Shown here: positions 33,625 to 43,899 of the stretch, piece after piece
Numbering within the stretch: position 1 is the first letter of the stretch
How the letters are laid out: each line of letters begins with the position of its first letter
Assembly: GCA_900618795.1 (NCBI GenBank)
Contig: UYJD01000008.1
Span: 186,001-250,000, forward strand
DNA from: Cyanodermella asteris
Lineage: Eukaryota > Ascomycota > Lecanoromycetes > Ostropales > Stictidaceae
Direction of reading: 5' to 3'
DNA: 64,000 bases
Translations under genes and position numbers: made by a program
Notes under the pieces: model-generated
What the model saw: only the letters and a program-made list of their open reading frames with translations
What the model was told of the DNA's origin: nothing
The model's database searches: none

Positions 33625-35265
33625 ATGGGTTTCTTTGCCAACTTTCTCACCAAGGAGGACCGCTATGCGGCCTTGCTGCTGTACGGCATGGTCTTCGCGA
33701 CCTGCTTCAACGGCTACGATGTATGTCAAATCTGTCGATAGCGGACAGTGAGAAGACTAACGAATAATCAGGCCGGAATCATGATCGTCATTCTAGCCGA
33801 CGACCAGTTCAACAAATACTACCAGATGGACGACAACCGCACTGGTGTCGTTGCCACCATTCCGTGGGCTGCGACAGGTCTCGCCCAGCTCTTCGTCGGA
33901 GGCATGCTTGCAGACTGGCTCGGTCGTCTTTGGGCGTTGAGAGTCGCCATTCTGACCACATGCATCGGCGTTGTCATCCAGGTCGTTCCAAACACCTACG
34001 GCATCCTCATCTTCGGTCGTCTCGTCACTGGCCTCGGTTTCGGGTGTACATATATTGCCACGGGCTTGTATGTCGCCGAGACCGCACCGGCACGCCTCCG
34101 AGGAAGTTTCGTTGGGACAGTCACACAGTTTGGATACCAACTGGGCACCCTGATTGCTTTCTGGGCTGGATATGGCATGTCATTCTATACCTCGCCGTAC
34201 AACATTGCCTGGCGTGTATCGAATGTCATTCAGGTTCCGATCGGCCTCGGCTTCATCGCCATGTCGTTCTTCTACCCTGAATCTCCTCGATGGCTGTTGG
34301 AGAAGCATGCAGATGACCCAAACAGAACCTTGGAGGTTCTCTGCAAGCTCCGAAACAGGCCGGCAGACAACGTTGAGGTTGAGACCGAGTTCCATGAACT
34401 AATCGCTTCGCGTGCTGCGCGTGCTCAGCTCGACACCGGATACATGGCTCTTGTTACAAACCCTGCGATGCGAAAGCGTCTGGCATACGGGGTGTACGCA
34501 ATGGCTCTTCAACAGGTTGGTGGCATTGCGGCACTAACCATGTATGCAACCCTCATCTACAAGTCACTCGGCTGGAATGTGGGCTCGCAGGCGCTCGCCA
34601 TCAACGGTATCCAGGCAGCTTTGCAGCTTGTGATTGTTCTTGTGAACACTGTGACGGTGGATCGCTTTGGGCGCAAGCCCCTCCTGATTGCTGGATTCGC
34701 TATCCAGTCAGCTGCACTACTCATCTTGGCATCATTGTTGACGAGGTGGCTGCCTGACGAGAACAGGGCAGCTGCTGTGGTAGAGGTCGCCATGTTGTTC
34801 ATTGTCGGACTCACGTACTGTTGGTCCAATGGTCCGATCACACCGGCCATTGCATCAGAGATCTTTCCTCAACATGTCCGAGATAAGGCATTCGGATGGT
34901 CGTGTCTGGGTCAGACAGTCTGTCTCCTGGCGATCACGCAGCCATGGCCAACGTTCAACAGCGAAGTCGGCGGCAAGAGTTATTGGTTGCTCTTCAGCCT
35001 GAACGTTGCGGCACTAGTAAGTCATCCCGATAGCACGCACCTTTCCGACGCTAATTTGAGACAGATATCCGTCATCTTCATCCTCCCCGAGACTAAGGGC
35101 ATCTCGCTCGAACGCATGGATAAGCTATTCGGCGAAGTGGATAACGTCGCCGTTGGAGAGGCGCAGATCGACAGAAAAGGGACCAGCCTGTCTGAGCCTG
35201 GTGCGTTAGAGATGGAGAAGTCCGAGATGGTCAAGCAGGTTGAGCACTCGACCAAGGAGTTGTAA
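33625..35265 (+). CDS. MFS sugar transporter (hexose/pentose:H+ symporter family)
   Basis: A plasma-membrane transporter. Exons 33625-33720, 33772-35016 and 35065-35265 give about 513 residues and twelve hydrophobic helices. The first intron (51 nt) sits right after CFNGYD. The second (48 nt, gtaagt...gacag) is in frame and stop-free but matches splice consensus. Sugar-porter signatures are all present: GRLVTGLGFGCTYIATGLYVAE followed by PARLRG, PESPRWLLEK, DRFGRKPLL and PETKGISLERMDKLF. The C-terminal tail is acidic with Lys residues, a usual ubiquitylation platform. Being divergent from the GH127 gene suggests uptake of the arabinose-containing sugar that enzyme processes; this is inference from position. 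Confidence 0.92.
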
Positions 35266-36724
35266 GAAGTTGATGATGACCACGATAAACGTTTCAACCG
35301 ACGAGCCACAAACGCTTGCGGAGCGAGCAGAACGCGTAGAATCGCAAATGAACAAGAAACTGCATGGAACAATGTGCACACGTAAATTTTCGTGAAGGAA
35401 GAACAAGCCAAGCATGATAACCTGCCCTGCCCATGACCCGCATTTTTTGTCGCGTGTCCGTCCTGTTGTAGCATGTCCATGTCCGTGTCTTAGACATTCC
35501 AGAACGTCGGACGGAGATGATCGCTTTTCTCCCGCGAACCTTAAACGCCCGCGATTCGGTACATAGTTTGTCGAAATGAGCGCATCCTGACAGATCTGCC
35601 TTTGTCGATCTGGACAAGATCGTGTCTAATGATTCGCTCAGGACCACACGATGAACAGGACAGGCATCCTGCCGTGCAGCAACCAATAGCAAAGCAGGCA
35701 GGAAGCACGAACAACAAACCGCCATGGTTAGCCGCATCCTCGAGAATCCCACCACGCGAGGAAAAGTCGTCGTTGCGCGCGCAAACGCTCCACCAGACCT
35801 AAGCTGACTTCAGCAAAGTCTCAGCCTCCAGCAATGCTTAGCGGCAAAGTTCTAGATCATCCAAAGGAGTCCGTCAGCAAGGACTCACGAGCGGGAATTG
35901 GCCAGTGCAGACAGCGTGGATGGATGGCCTTTCGCGGGCCCGGCACTCCTTCGAATCTTCCTCTCCTTCCTCTTTTCCTCAGTGCAGAGTACCTGTGTGT
36001 GCGTGCGACATTGCACCGGTCAACGGCATTCGAGGCCCCTCGGTTTCGCATCGGGGGCCCCGATGTCAAAGCGATTAGATTCTTTTTTGACAGTCGTCGG
36101 ATGCGTGTAAACCTCCCTTCTGGACTTCGCTCTGCTCGGTCTCGTGACTGTCCAGGCGACGCCTTGTCCCGCTGCACCGGAATCTTTGGTCCACCAGCCG
36201 CCATTAAACATGTCTGGCGTCGGCCAAGGACTATTCGACCGTTCGAGCTGTATGTCTGGCTTGTTCGAGTCCCGGACGCCTTCATACTCATGGATTCGGG
36301 TCCGCTTGATGGCTTTGTTGTATATTTTCCCCTTTGCGCTCTCTTTCTTCTGCTTTCGTTTCGACGCCGTCAACGCCTGTTTACCCCCTTTGATGCTTAT
36401 TTTCGCGCTTCGAGATCATCGTGATTGCCAACCTTGAGGTATTTTCGACACTTGGATCGTCTGCGATCGGCTGGAGGTGCAGGACAGCCCTGACGAGGCG
36501 GATTGCGCGTTCACTGTTCCATTGTCTATCACAAGCACCAGAAAAGTCACGCTATCTACTCTTCGCCACTGTGTGATTGGAGGACGGATCGAACGGATAC
36601 TCACTTGGCTTCATCGTCGTGTATTACTATACCCACGGGGACCCTCCTTCCCCAGATTGATCGCTCGCCGCTTCCCCGCATTCCCGCAAAGCCTACACCT
36701 CGAGTTACACCTCCCCTCACCAGA
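35266..36724. other. intergenic, upstream of arrestin gene
   Basis: About 1.46 kb containing the transporter 3' end and the arrestin promoter. A pyrimidine-rich run (about 35936-36400) is typical of fungal promoters and leaders. No gene is seen. Confidence 0.5.
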
Positions 36725-37951
36725 ATGCTCAACCTCGACCTTCGGGTCATTCTCGACAAATACACCGTCTCTGCCGGCGACACGCTGACGGGGAGTATCT
36801 TGCTTGCTCCTCCGCGCGCCTCGCCATCTTCAAGCGCGACGCTCGAGAGCTTGGTCTTGACTGCGAAATGCGAGGTCCGCGTTGGATTCGAGGACTCACA
36901 TGAGAACTGGCGATCCAGCGTTTCGCATCCCTACCTGATTGAGAAGCAACTCATCAGCACGCCGACAGACATCAACGGAGAGACGCGCTTGCGCTTCGCC
37001 TTGACATTACCGCGCACGTCCAGCTGGTCGCCGTCCCTGTGGAACACATCAGCTCGCTTCGAGCACAAACCCAGCCATGCAATCCCCGGCAACTTTGAAG
37101 ACATCATCCACCACACCTTGACAGTCGAGGCAAAGACAACCAGCAAGCTCTTCTCCAAATCCAAACGCGAAATCCCCTACCACTTCCTCCCAACCCGATC
37201 CACCGCCATCCCATCCCCGAACGCGAAAGCAGAACGCCAGCCAATCAAATCCCAACCCGCAAGCTCATGGCGTCGAACATGGGAGACGGTTAAGAACCCT
37301 TCCCACTCCGCCGGCTTCCCCGCCACTGCAGAACTCAGGGTCGCACTTCCCACACAGCTGTACATTGGCGGCTCGCTACCGATCCGTCTGTCGCCCTTCT
37401 ACCACGACTCACACCAAGGCGGGCCGGGCAACTCGCTATTTTTGAAGAGCTTCGAGCTGAATCTGATCGCTCGGAAACATGTACGCGCCAAACTTGCCCA
37501 GCGCATGCCGGGCGCAGACCGCGAAGCCGAGCAGACGACGACAGAAAAGATCGAGCTCGATGCTGCTGACTTCGCGGACGGGAGCGTGCCCATCACAGAC
37601 AATATGAGGTTGGAGGAGCAGATGGAATGCAATCTGATCGAAAGCGTGGCCTGCGCACCGAGCTTCAGGACATATAACGCTGCGTTGCGGTACACTTTGG
37701 AGTTGATTGTCGTGGTTGGCGTTGGCAGGAGACAGAGCCAGTTGGTGTATAGGCGGAACGTTGAGGTTTTGCCGGCTGAGTTCAGGGCTGTTGAAGAGAG
37801 TCGGGTAACGAGGGAGGACAGCAATGAGTTGCAGTGGATGAGACAGCAAGGAGGTGAGATGGAGGGCGGAGAGGAGTTGCCGGCTTATAGTGATCCGCCG
37901 CCGGAGTACGTCGCGCCTCGAGTGGCGGAAGTGCGGTTGGCGAGACTGTGA
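36725..37951 (+). CDS. alpha-arrestin-like ubiquitin-ligase adaptor
   Basis: Alpha-arrestins recruit Rsp5/NEDD4-type ubiquitin ligases to plasma-membrane transporters and trigger their endocytosis. A single exon of 408 residues starts at the first in-frame ATG, 36725, giving MLNLDLRVILDKYTVSAGDTLTGSI, a classical arrestin N-domain strand pair. The C-domain begins near TAELRVALPTQLYIGGSLPI. The tail carries LPAY (385-388) and PPPEY (391-395), the latter a PPxY WW-domain-binding motif, two residues apart. The open frame extends upstream, but without an ATG. The nearest upstream gene is the sugar transporter at 33.6-35.3 kb, a plausible but unproven client. Confidence 0.85.
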   Translation: MLNLDLRVILDKYTVSAGDTLTGSILLAPPRASPSSSATLESLVLTAKCEVRVGFEDSHENWRSSVSHPYLIEKQLISTPTDINGETRLRFALTLPRTSSWSPSLWNTSARFEHKPSHAIPGNFEDIIHHTLTVEAKTTSKLFSKSKREIPYHFLPTRSTAIPSPNAKAERQPIKSQPASSWRRTWETVKNPSHSAGFPATAELRVALPTQLYIGGSLPIRLSPFYHDSHQGGPGNSLFLKSFELNLIARKHVRAKLAQRMPGADREAEQTTTEKIELDAADFADGSVPITDNMRLEEQMECNLIESVACAPSFRTYNAALRYTLELIVVVGVGRRQSQLVYRRNVEVLPAEFRAVEESRVTREDSNELQWMRQQGGEMEGGEELPAYSDPPPEYVAPRVAEVRLARL

Positions 37952-38209
37952 GAGGCGGTCCGGCATCTGTTTTTGAGCGTGCATTGTACTATACCCGACT
38001 CCGGATGGAGTATGACTGACGACTGTTCCCCGGCTCGGGAATCTCATCTTTGTTCACCGATACCACTTGCGACAATTCGCGGTAAACGCAAATAGTGATC
38101 TATCCCTAATTGAACATCTCCAATGTCTCTGATGTTGAACAGCCCATCGATATTTCAGGTTGATCATCTTTTACCGTTATCTCGCATGAGTAAGGGAACC
38201 GGCGATCCC

Positions 38210-40292
38210 TTAGTGAATCTCGAACCACTCCTCTTTGCGATGACCGGCCTTCCAGTCGTCAATTACTTCTCCAAACATGTAACCTTCAATCCAAGCTTCT
38301 CCCACGTGTAGCCAATGATCATCTTTGCGCCTCATGACGAAAGGAACGCCACTACCAAACATGACGCATAGCCTATCCCCAGGCTGCATGGCAGGCGGTC
38401 CGATGCTCAATCTTCCGGCTTTGGTGATGAAGAGCCGTCGCATATTTATCCAAGCCACCATGAGGATTCGGAGCCAGCTATTGAAAACGACAATGTCCAA
38501 GTCATCATCGTTCTCGTATCCTTTCAAGAACTCGATCGCGCCCAACAAGCCCTTCGCACGCAAGGTAGAATAGCTGCCCTTCCCCGCGACGTTGCGATAG
38601 TAATAAGACAGGTAGCGGAAGAAAGCCTCGAAGCAGCTATAGTCGAACTGCCGGCCTTGTTTCTCGCCACCAGTGATGACAACGAGGACCAGGCCTGCGA
38701 GCTCCTTGGGTGGTCTGTTAGTGTAAACAAGTGCGCTTTCCCACAGTCGAGCAAATCCGGGCCGTTTCACACCGGAAATGAATGTGTGTTTCACATAACG
38801 CGAGGCTTTGGTGCCGAATGCTGTATACAAACCACGTATGTAGGTAAGGTCGTGCCGCTTGACACTCAGGCCAGCATAATGTACTGGGCCCCAGACCTGC
38901 ATGCCGCAGGCGATACTGGTAGAGACTTCTTGCATCAGGTGGACTTGATCAACGTTAAAACCTTGAATGCGAAGAATGTCTGGCTCCGGGCTTGGATGCT
39001 CGATCTTGACGGGAAGTCCTTTTGCAGCCCAACAGCCATCGCGCCAGTCGAGAATGTAGAGTTTTCGACCCGAGGGGCCGTCAACCTGATAAATGTCAGG
39101 CTGCCTTTGACATGTGAGATCGATATTAGGTGCGAGTCCCCCATCGAAAGATGGAACCCACGACGAGCAGGGCTTCCATTTGCCTTGGCGCCCACATGAT
39201 CGGTATGGATCCCGGATGTGTTCCGTCCGCAGTTTCGCACCAAACAAGATTGCAAGGTTTTTGGTGGTCAAGATGATGTGCCTCGCGACATCTCTGTACA
39301 GTTCCTGAGGCGTTAATTCGGACTGAAGAGCTACGCGCACCCTCGAGCCAGTCTCCGGGTCCGTTTCTAGGCCCCCTTTAGCCACACCAAGGAGTCCGTA
39401 AATCTTGTCGCGCGGGTCAGTCGAGGAGGTGTGGCCAGCCGCCCATCGAGCTATACATCCCAGATGCTCATCCGCTCCACGGACTCTTTTCATCCTGGCC
39501 ATGGTTACTGAGCCAACGCTGGCAGAGTATCGAGTAAGGAGATTATCGTAATGAAAGTCGCGTGCCGAAAGCCAAGCATAAGCACGTCCGACCGCCTCGA
39601 AGGAGCACGAACTTGAGCCGAGAAGTAGCAAAGGATCTCCCCGCGACAAGATGGCTTCTTGCTGAACCCATACTCTACCCCACCAGTGATTGTGGAAGAC
39701 ACGGGTAAGATATGCCCATTGCTTATGCCCGCGTTTTGGCAGGCCGTAGAGTTCAAAGACGGAGTCTGTGAAATTTGTCGGAGGAATGTAATCGTAATCG
39801 AGATCGGCTTGGATGACACGTTCCTTCAGAAACAAGCGCTCGATTTGCTTGCATAAGGCAAATGCTGACTGCGATTTTCGGATTTTCTTCACCCAACCAA
39901 ACGACGGTCTTTACCGCTCTGCTGTAGATTGGACCCATCAAGGTCACCTGATGTCGCTTTTCGCCATGGTTCGTCTGGTTGATGCAAATTTGATCGATCC
40001 AGATGTACTGCGAGCTGTCCGACCGGAGAATGCCACCGGGACTCGAGAGCTGCTTAAGAGCATTTGAAAGACTGCGTGTTATGCGCAGCTTCTGTCCGTC
40101 GATCACGACGGAATGAGTCGCACGAGGTGCACCCCAAGTATAGCTCAGGGCATAGAAATCGGGGGCGTCCGCGAGGCTATGTGTCTCGAGAGTTCCGCTG
40201 AGGTGCTCGGGATTTTGGCAATTCAATTTCAGAAGCCGGATCGCGTCGGTCTCGGGCAGGGGACTGTAGATGTCAGGCACAGATTCCGGCAT
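38210..40292 (-). CDS. HET-domain protein, apparently frameshifted
   Basis: HET-domain proteins act in fungal vegetative (heterokaryon) incompatibility and related programmed responses. From ATG 40292 the first frame gives the canonical HET blocks ALSYTWGAP, YIWIDQICINQ and IYSRAVKTVVWLGEE. The family resemblance then continues in a second frame (SAFALCKQIERL, FHNHWWGRVWVQQEA, STDPRDKIYGLLGVA) down to the stop at 38210. The switch falls near 39.88 kb in a short A-run, with no intron of credible size there. Read as one gene it would be about 693 residues, normal for the family. Either a recent frameshift allele or a homopolymer error. The C-terminal half, with AMQPGDRLCVMFGSGVPFVMR, is the usual variable HET tail. 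Confidence 0.75.
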
Positions 40293-42201
40293 GCTCAAAA
40301 GAATGGCTCGAGCTTGGGAAAGCACAAAACGAACAGTGGATCTTGCGGACAAGCATGTGGGAAGACTTCAACTTGCAAGCGGAGATCCTCGACAGAGATA
40401 TCATTGTCAATTTGAGGCTTTTCCGTCGCATTACCATCAGCCTTGTAGGCGCTGAGGAGTGGTGCTCGCTCGTTGTCGCCCGCATGCAGGGGTTGCTGTA
40501 AGCGCCGGCGCTCTCGGCACCACATTGATGATCGCTGCTATAGTTAGTAGTAACGTGCTGCGTCAGAATGCAATACGCGCAAGACTTCAGAATGAGAACA
40601 AAAGCCATCACAAAGGAGCAGGAAATCTCACTATTTCACTGGATTCTTGACGCCAGCCGAGCGAGTCGACTGGGGCTGTATACAGCCTCACGGTCGTGTC
40701 TGTGGCGACCCAAATCTATTGGTGACCACGGTTGAAGGCAGTTGGATTGTCCGACCCCCGCACAGCTGAACGGCAATGATATCAACAATGACCAGATACA
40801 GCGGTTGTGTCAAGGACATGAAGACCTCCACGACGTCAGCTTCTTGACGCTCATGGTTCATCACCTCACGCGCTGCCACAAAACATTCAGGTGCGAGTAT
40901 ATGAGCAGGACTTGTTTTACACCTTGCATTGCTGCTTGCGCGACAGAGTTACGGGCACCGGCAAAAGCCAGGTAACGGGAACTGAATCTTTCGGGGCTTA
41001 TCCTACCCGCTAGAGGTATTCAATTCACTGAGACCTTGCTGTACTCCACCGATACCGGTCTAAGGTTCCCCCCCCCCCTTTTCAAACTCCAAAGCCCACT
41101 GGTGTGTTTGCCCAACTCTTGTGTGTTTCCATGGCGTTAAAAATGTTGCGAAAACTAGTAAATACGAAACCAATTGTCGTCTGTTGTCTTGTGGGCCAAC
41201 CCTTGCTGTGCTGCATCGCAGTCGCTACGATATTGAAGACAGCTGGAGTTTCCAGCGCAATCACAGGATTGCGGGTTTTCTCAGGCAGGAACAGGGTGCG
41301 TCGATGCGGTCACCCACGTGCCTTTAATGAGCCTCTGCGACCGGGATGTTTTTACCTAGTTTGACATATGAGTGGGAGAAGAGTGGCTTGACATGCTGGC
41401 CAGCAAGGTGGCCCGGCCCACACACACGCGTCGTTGGCTAGAAACTGGCCATTGAAAGCATTGCCACAAGACTGCGCCACGCTTCTTCGTCGACAATGTC
41501 GATGCTTCGCTGCAAATGAAGTTGGCTAGGTCAAGCGATGCATCTTGGTGGATGGACTTGCAGCCTCCGAAGGTCATGGGACAAGGAATGTTCGGCACGG
41601 TGGCGTAGGCGCTGTCGCAAGCTACATACCTACTTACGAACCGATAAAGAAAGCTCACGGAATTGACGATAATGACGGCGTGTAAGCAAGTCTATGGCGT
41701 ATAATGTAGCAACCCAAGTTCTCGGGGCCACGTTCTGGCTCGCAACAGACTTGGGACGGCACGATCGGGGACGGTCACGACTCACGATGCAAGCTGAGGT
41801 GGCAGCATCTGGGTCTGGGGTGCGGCTGGAACGGTGCCACTGGTCGAATTGCCGCATAGAAAGGGCAGCAGACGAGATTCGATGCGCATGATAGAAGCAG
41901 AGAGGAGCAAAGCTGCAGAGGACGACTGTCGCAGCGGCTGGTCGCAGTGTGCGGAATACGCGCCGAGCCACACTTCAGTGCAATGCTGACCCCGATCTTC
42001 GTCGCTTCTGCTTCCGTACAAGTGTCGCTCTCCTCCCAACGCACCACAAACCACGTCGGTCCACACTCTTCATCGCTCTCTCCTTCACCACCATCACCTT
42101 CCGTCAACCCCATTCAGGCCTCGATTCTCCTCGATTGTTCTCTCTTCCCATCTTCGGACCGACTTCACTCCTAGCTTCAATTCCTCCTCTGCAGCTCAAC
42201 A
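40293..42201. other. intergenic, 1.9 kb
   Basis: Contains a C11 homopolymer (41068-41078). The last ~200 bp before 42202 are C/T-rich, as expected for the CYSTM gene leader. Small frames near 41.1-41.4 kb look random. No gene is seen. Confidence 0.45.
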
Positions 42202-42635
42202 ATGTCCGGATACCCGGGCCAGCAGCAGGGCTACTACGGCAATCACCCGCAGGGCGGCCCCCCCAACTACCCTCCACAGTCGTAAGTACATGGCTTGATC
42301 AAACTCGGGTTCCAATGCGCCTCTCGGCTGACATGCGTTGCAGGTACGGACCACCACAGGGAGGATACCCACCGCAGCAGGGAGGATACTACGGACAACA
42401 ACAACAACCAATGTACCAGCAGCAGCCGCCGCCGCCCCAGCAGGTCATTGTTGAAAAGAGGAAGGGCGGTGGAGGATGCCTGTCTGCCTGGTAAGCTTCT
42501 CGACAACTTTCATTTGATCTTTCAGATAGAGCTAACCCTTGACTTAGCTTGGCCGCTCTCTGCTGTTGCTGTGTCGTTGAAGAGGGTTGCGAATGCTGCG
42601 CCGACTGCTGCGAATGCGCCGAGATGTGCTGCTAA
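42202..42635 (+). CDS. CYSTM-family cysteine-rich tail protein
   Basis: A 104-residue protein from three exons (42202-42281, 42344-42490, 42548-42635); introns of 62 and 57 nt. The N-terminal two thirds are a Gly/Tyr/Pro/Gln repeat region (QQQGYYG, GGYPPQQGGYYG). Then VIVEKRKGGGGCLSACLAALCCCCVVEEGCECCADCCECAEMCC ends the protein, in pieces formed across the last splice site. This is the cysteine-rich membrane-associated CYSTM module, which inserts into or is lipidated onto membranes and is linked to stress and metal tolerance in fungi and plants. There is no signal peptide. Exon joins are strongly supported by frame and composition. Confidence 0.85.
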
Positions 42636-43899
42636 GCCAACAACCAACAAGAGCGAAGATCTGAAATCACACGGAGGCTCTGGGAACTAAAAATGGGATG
42701 GAAACCAGCATTGCAGCCAACGATCGGGAACTATGACAGACTCATACACATGATTCGGCATTGATCTCGAGTACTTTGACTGGGTGAGGAGCACTACAAA
42801 TCCATTGTTGCGCCGGACGATATCGCTTACAGCTGAGCTGGAGGCGATCTCATACGGCATTGAAGGTGTGGAACGGGAGGGTATTATCTTATCGCAAGCT
42901 CTTTGGGACTTGTTCTGCTGCAACGGCGTTTTCTCTGTGTTGGTCTGAGCATTAGTGATTTGCCCAATCCATTTTCTTCCTCTACAATGAGTCGGTATCG
43001 TGAGCTTCGTAGAGCAGTCCTTATCCGATGATTCCCTATCTCGACTACGAGTACCAAGCCTTGTGAGGCCGCCACGCAGGTCATGATGGGTGTGTGCGTT
43101 TGGCTCATGGTGCTGACTCCCGTCGCAAAGGCGTCCTTGGCAGACTTGGCGGTTGCAGTCCGAACATGAAGATCACTGCAGAGCTTAAGCTTGATATCAT
43201 GTCTATTTTGAAAACAGGCACGTGGACAGATTTGTGTCCCTAAGGATGTTTAATTACTGGGTATCTCAATGCTATCTAGTACGCCCTTCCATATGCCGAT
43301 TTTCATCCAGTCCCAGCCTCATCAAGACAGTCGACGCCGCAGCGAAACTTGTGACAAGATTGAGGTGCTGCAACTTGAAAAAAATTCAAACTCGAGAATG
43401 GCCGTAAATGGGGTATCAACGTTCATTTTGCCGCTTCGTGAAATGCATGTGCCGTGGGAAAAAAAAAAAGTGGCCCTCAAATTGTTGGATCGTCGGTTAG
43501 TGAAACCTCAGTTCGCCCGTCAGAGGAGCCAGCGTCGCAGCAAAGCCTGTTTGCAACAGACGCTGACAAGACCAGCGAGGCTCGAAGATCGACATAGCCC
43601 TTCCAGGAGACGTGACCTCCAGGGTTCTTCGTCGCGAAATTTGAGGAACGACGACTCTTGGTTGTAATAAAAATGCAGATGCCAGATGTCCCAGACGCCA
43701 AACTCGAAGCAGAAGTCGGAGAATTTTTATGTAAAATCCAATCCGCCAGGACCAGAGACTCCTTCCTTGATGCATACTCCCGATGCGTCGTTTCCATGAA
43801 TGCAATGTGCAAATGTAACGCATGTCTAACCGTCAAAGTATCCAGATCATCATCTTCAACGTCCTTCTCTTTCCACCCGACATGGCTCCAATCACTTCT
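42636..43899. other. intergenic, 1.26 kb
   Basis: Between the CYSTM gene and the 3' end of the large minus-strand gene. Contains an A11 run near 43450. No gene is recognised. Confidence 0.45.
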
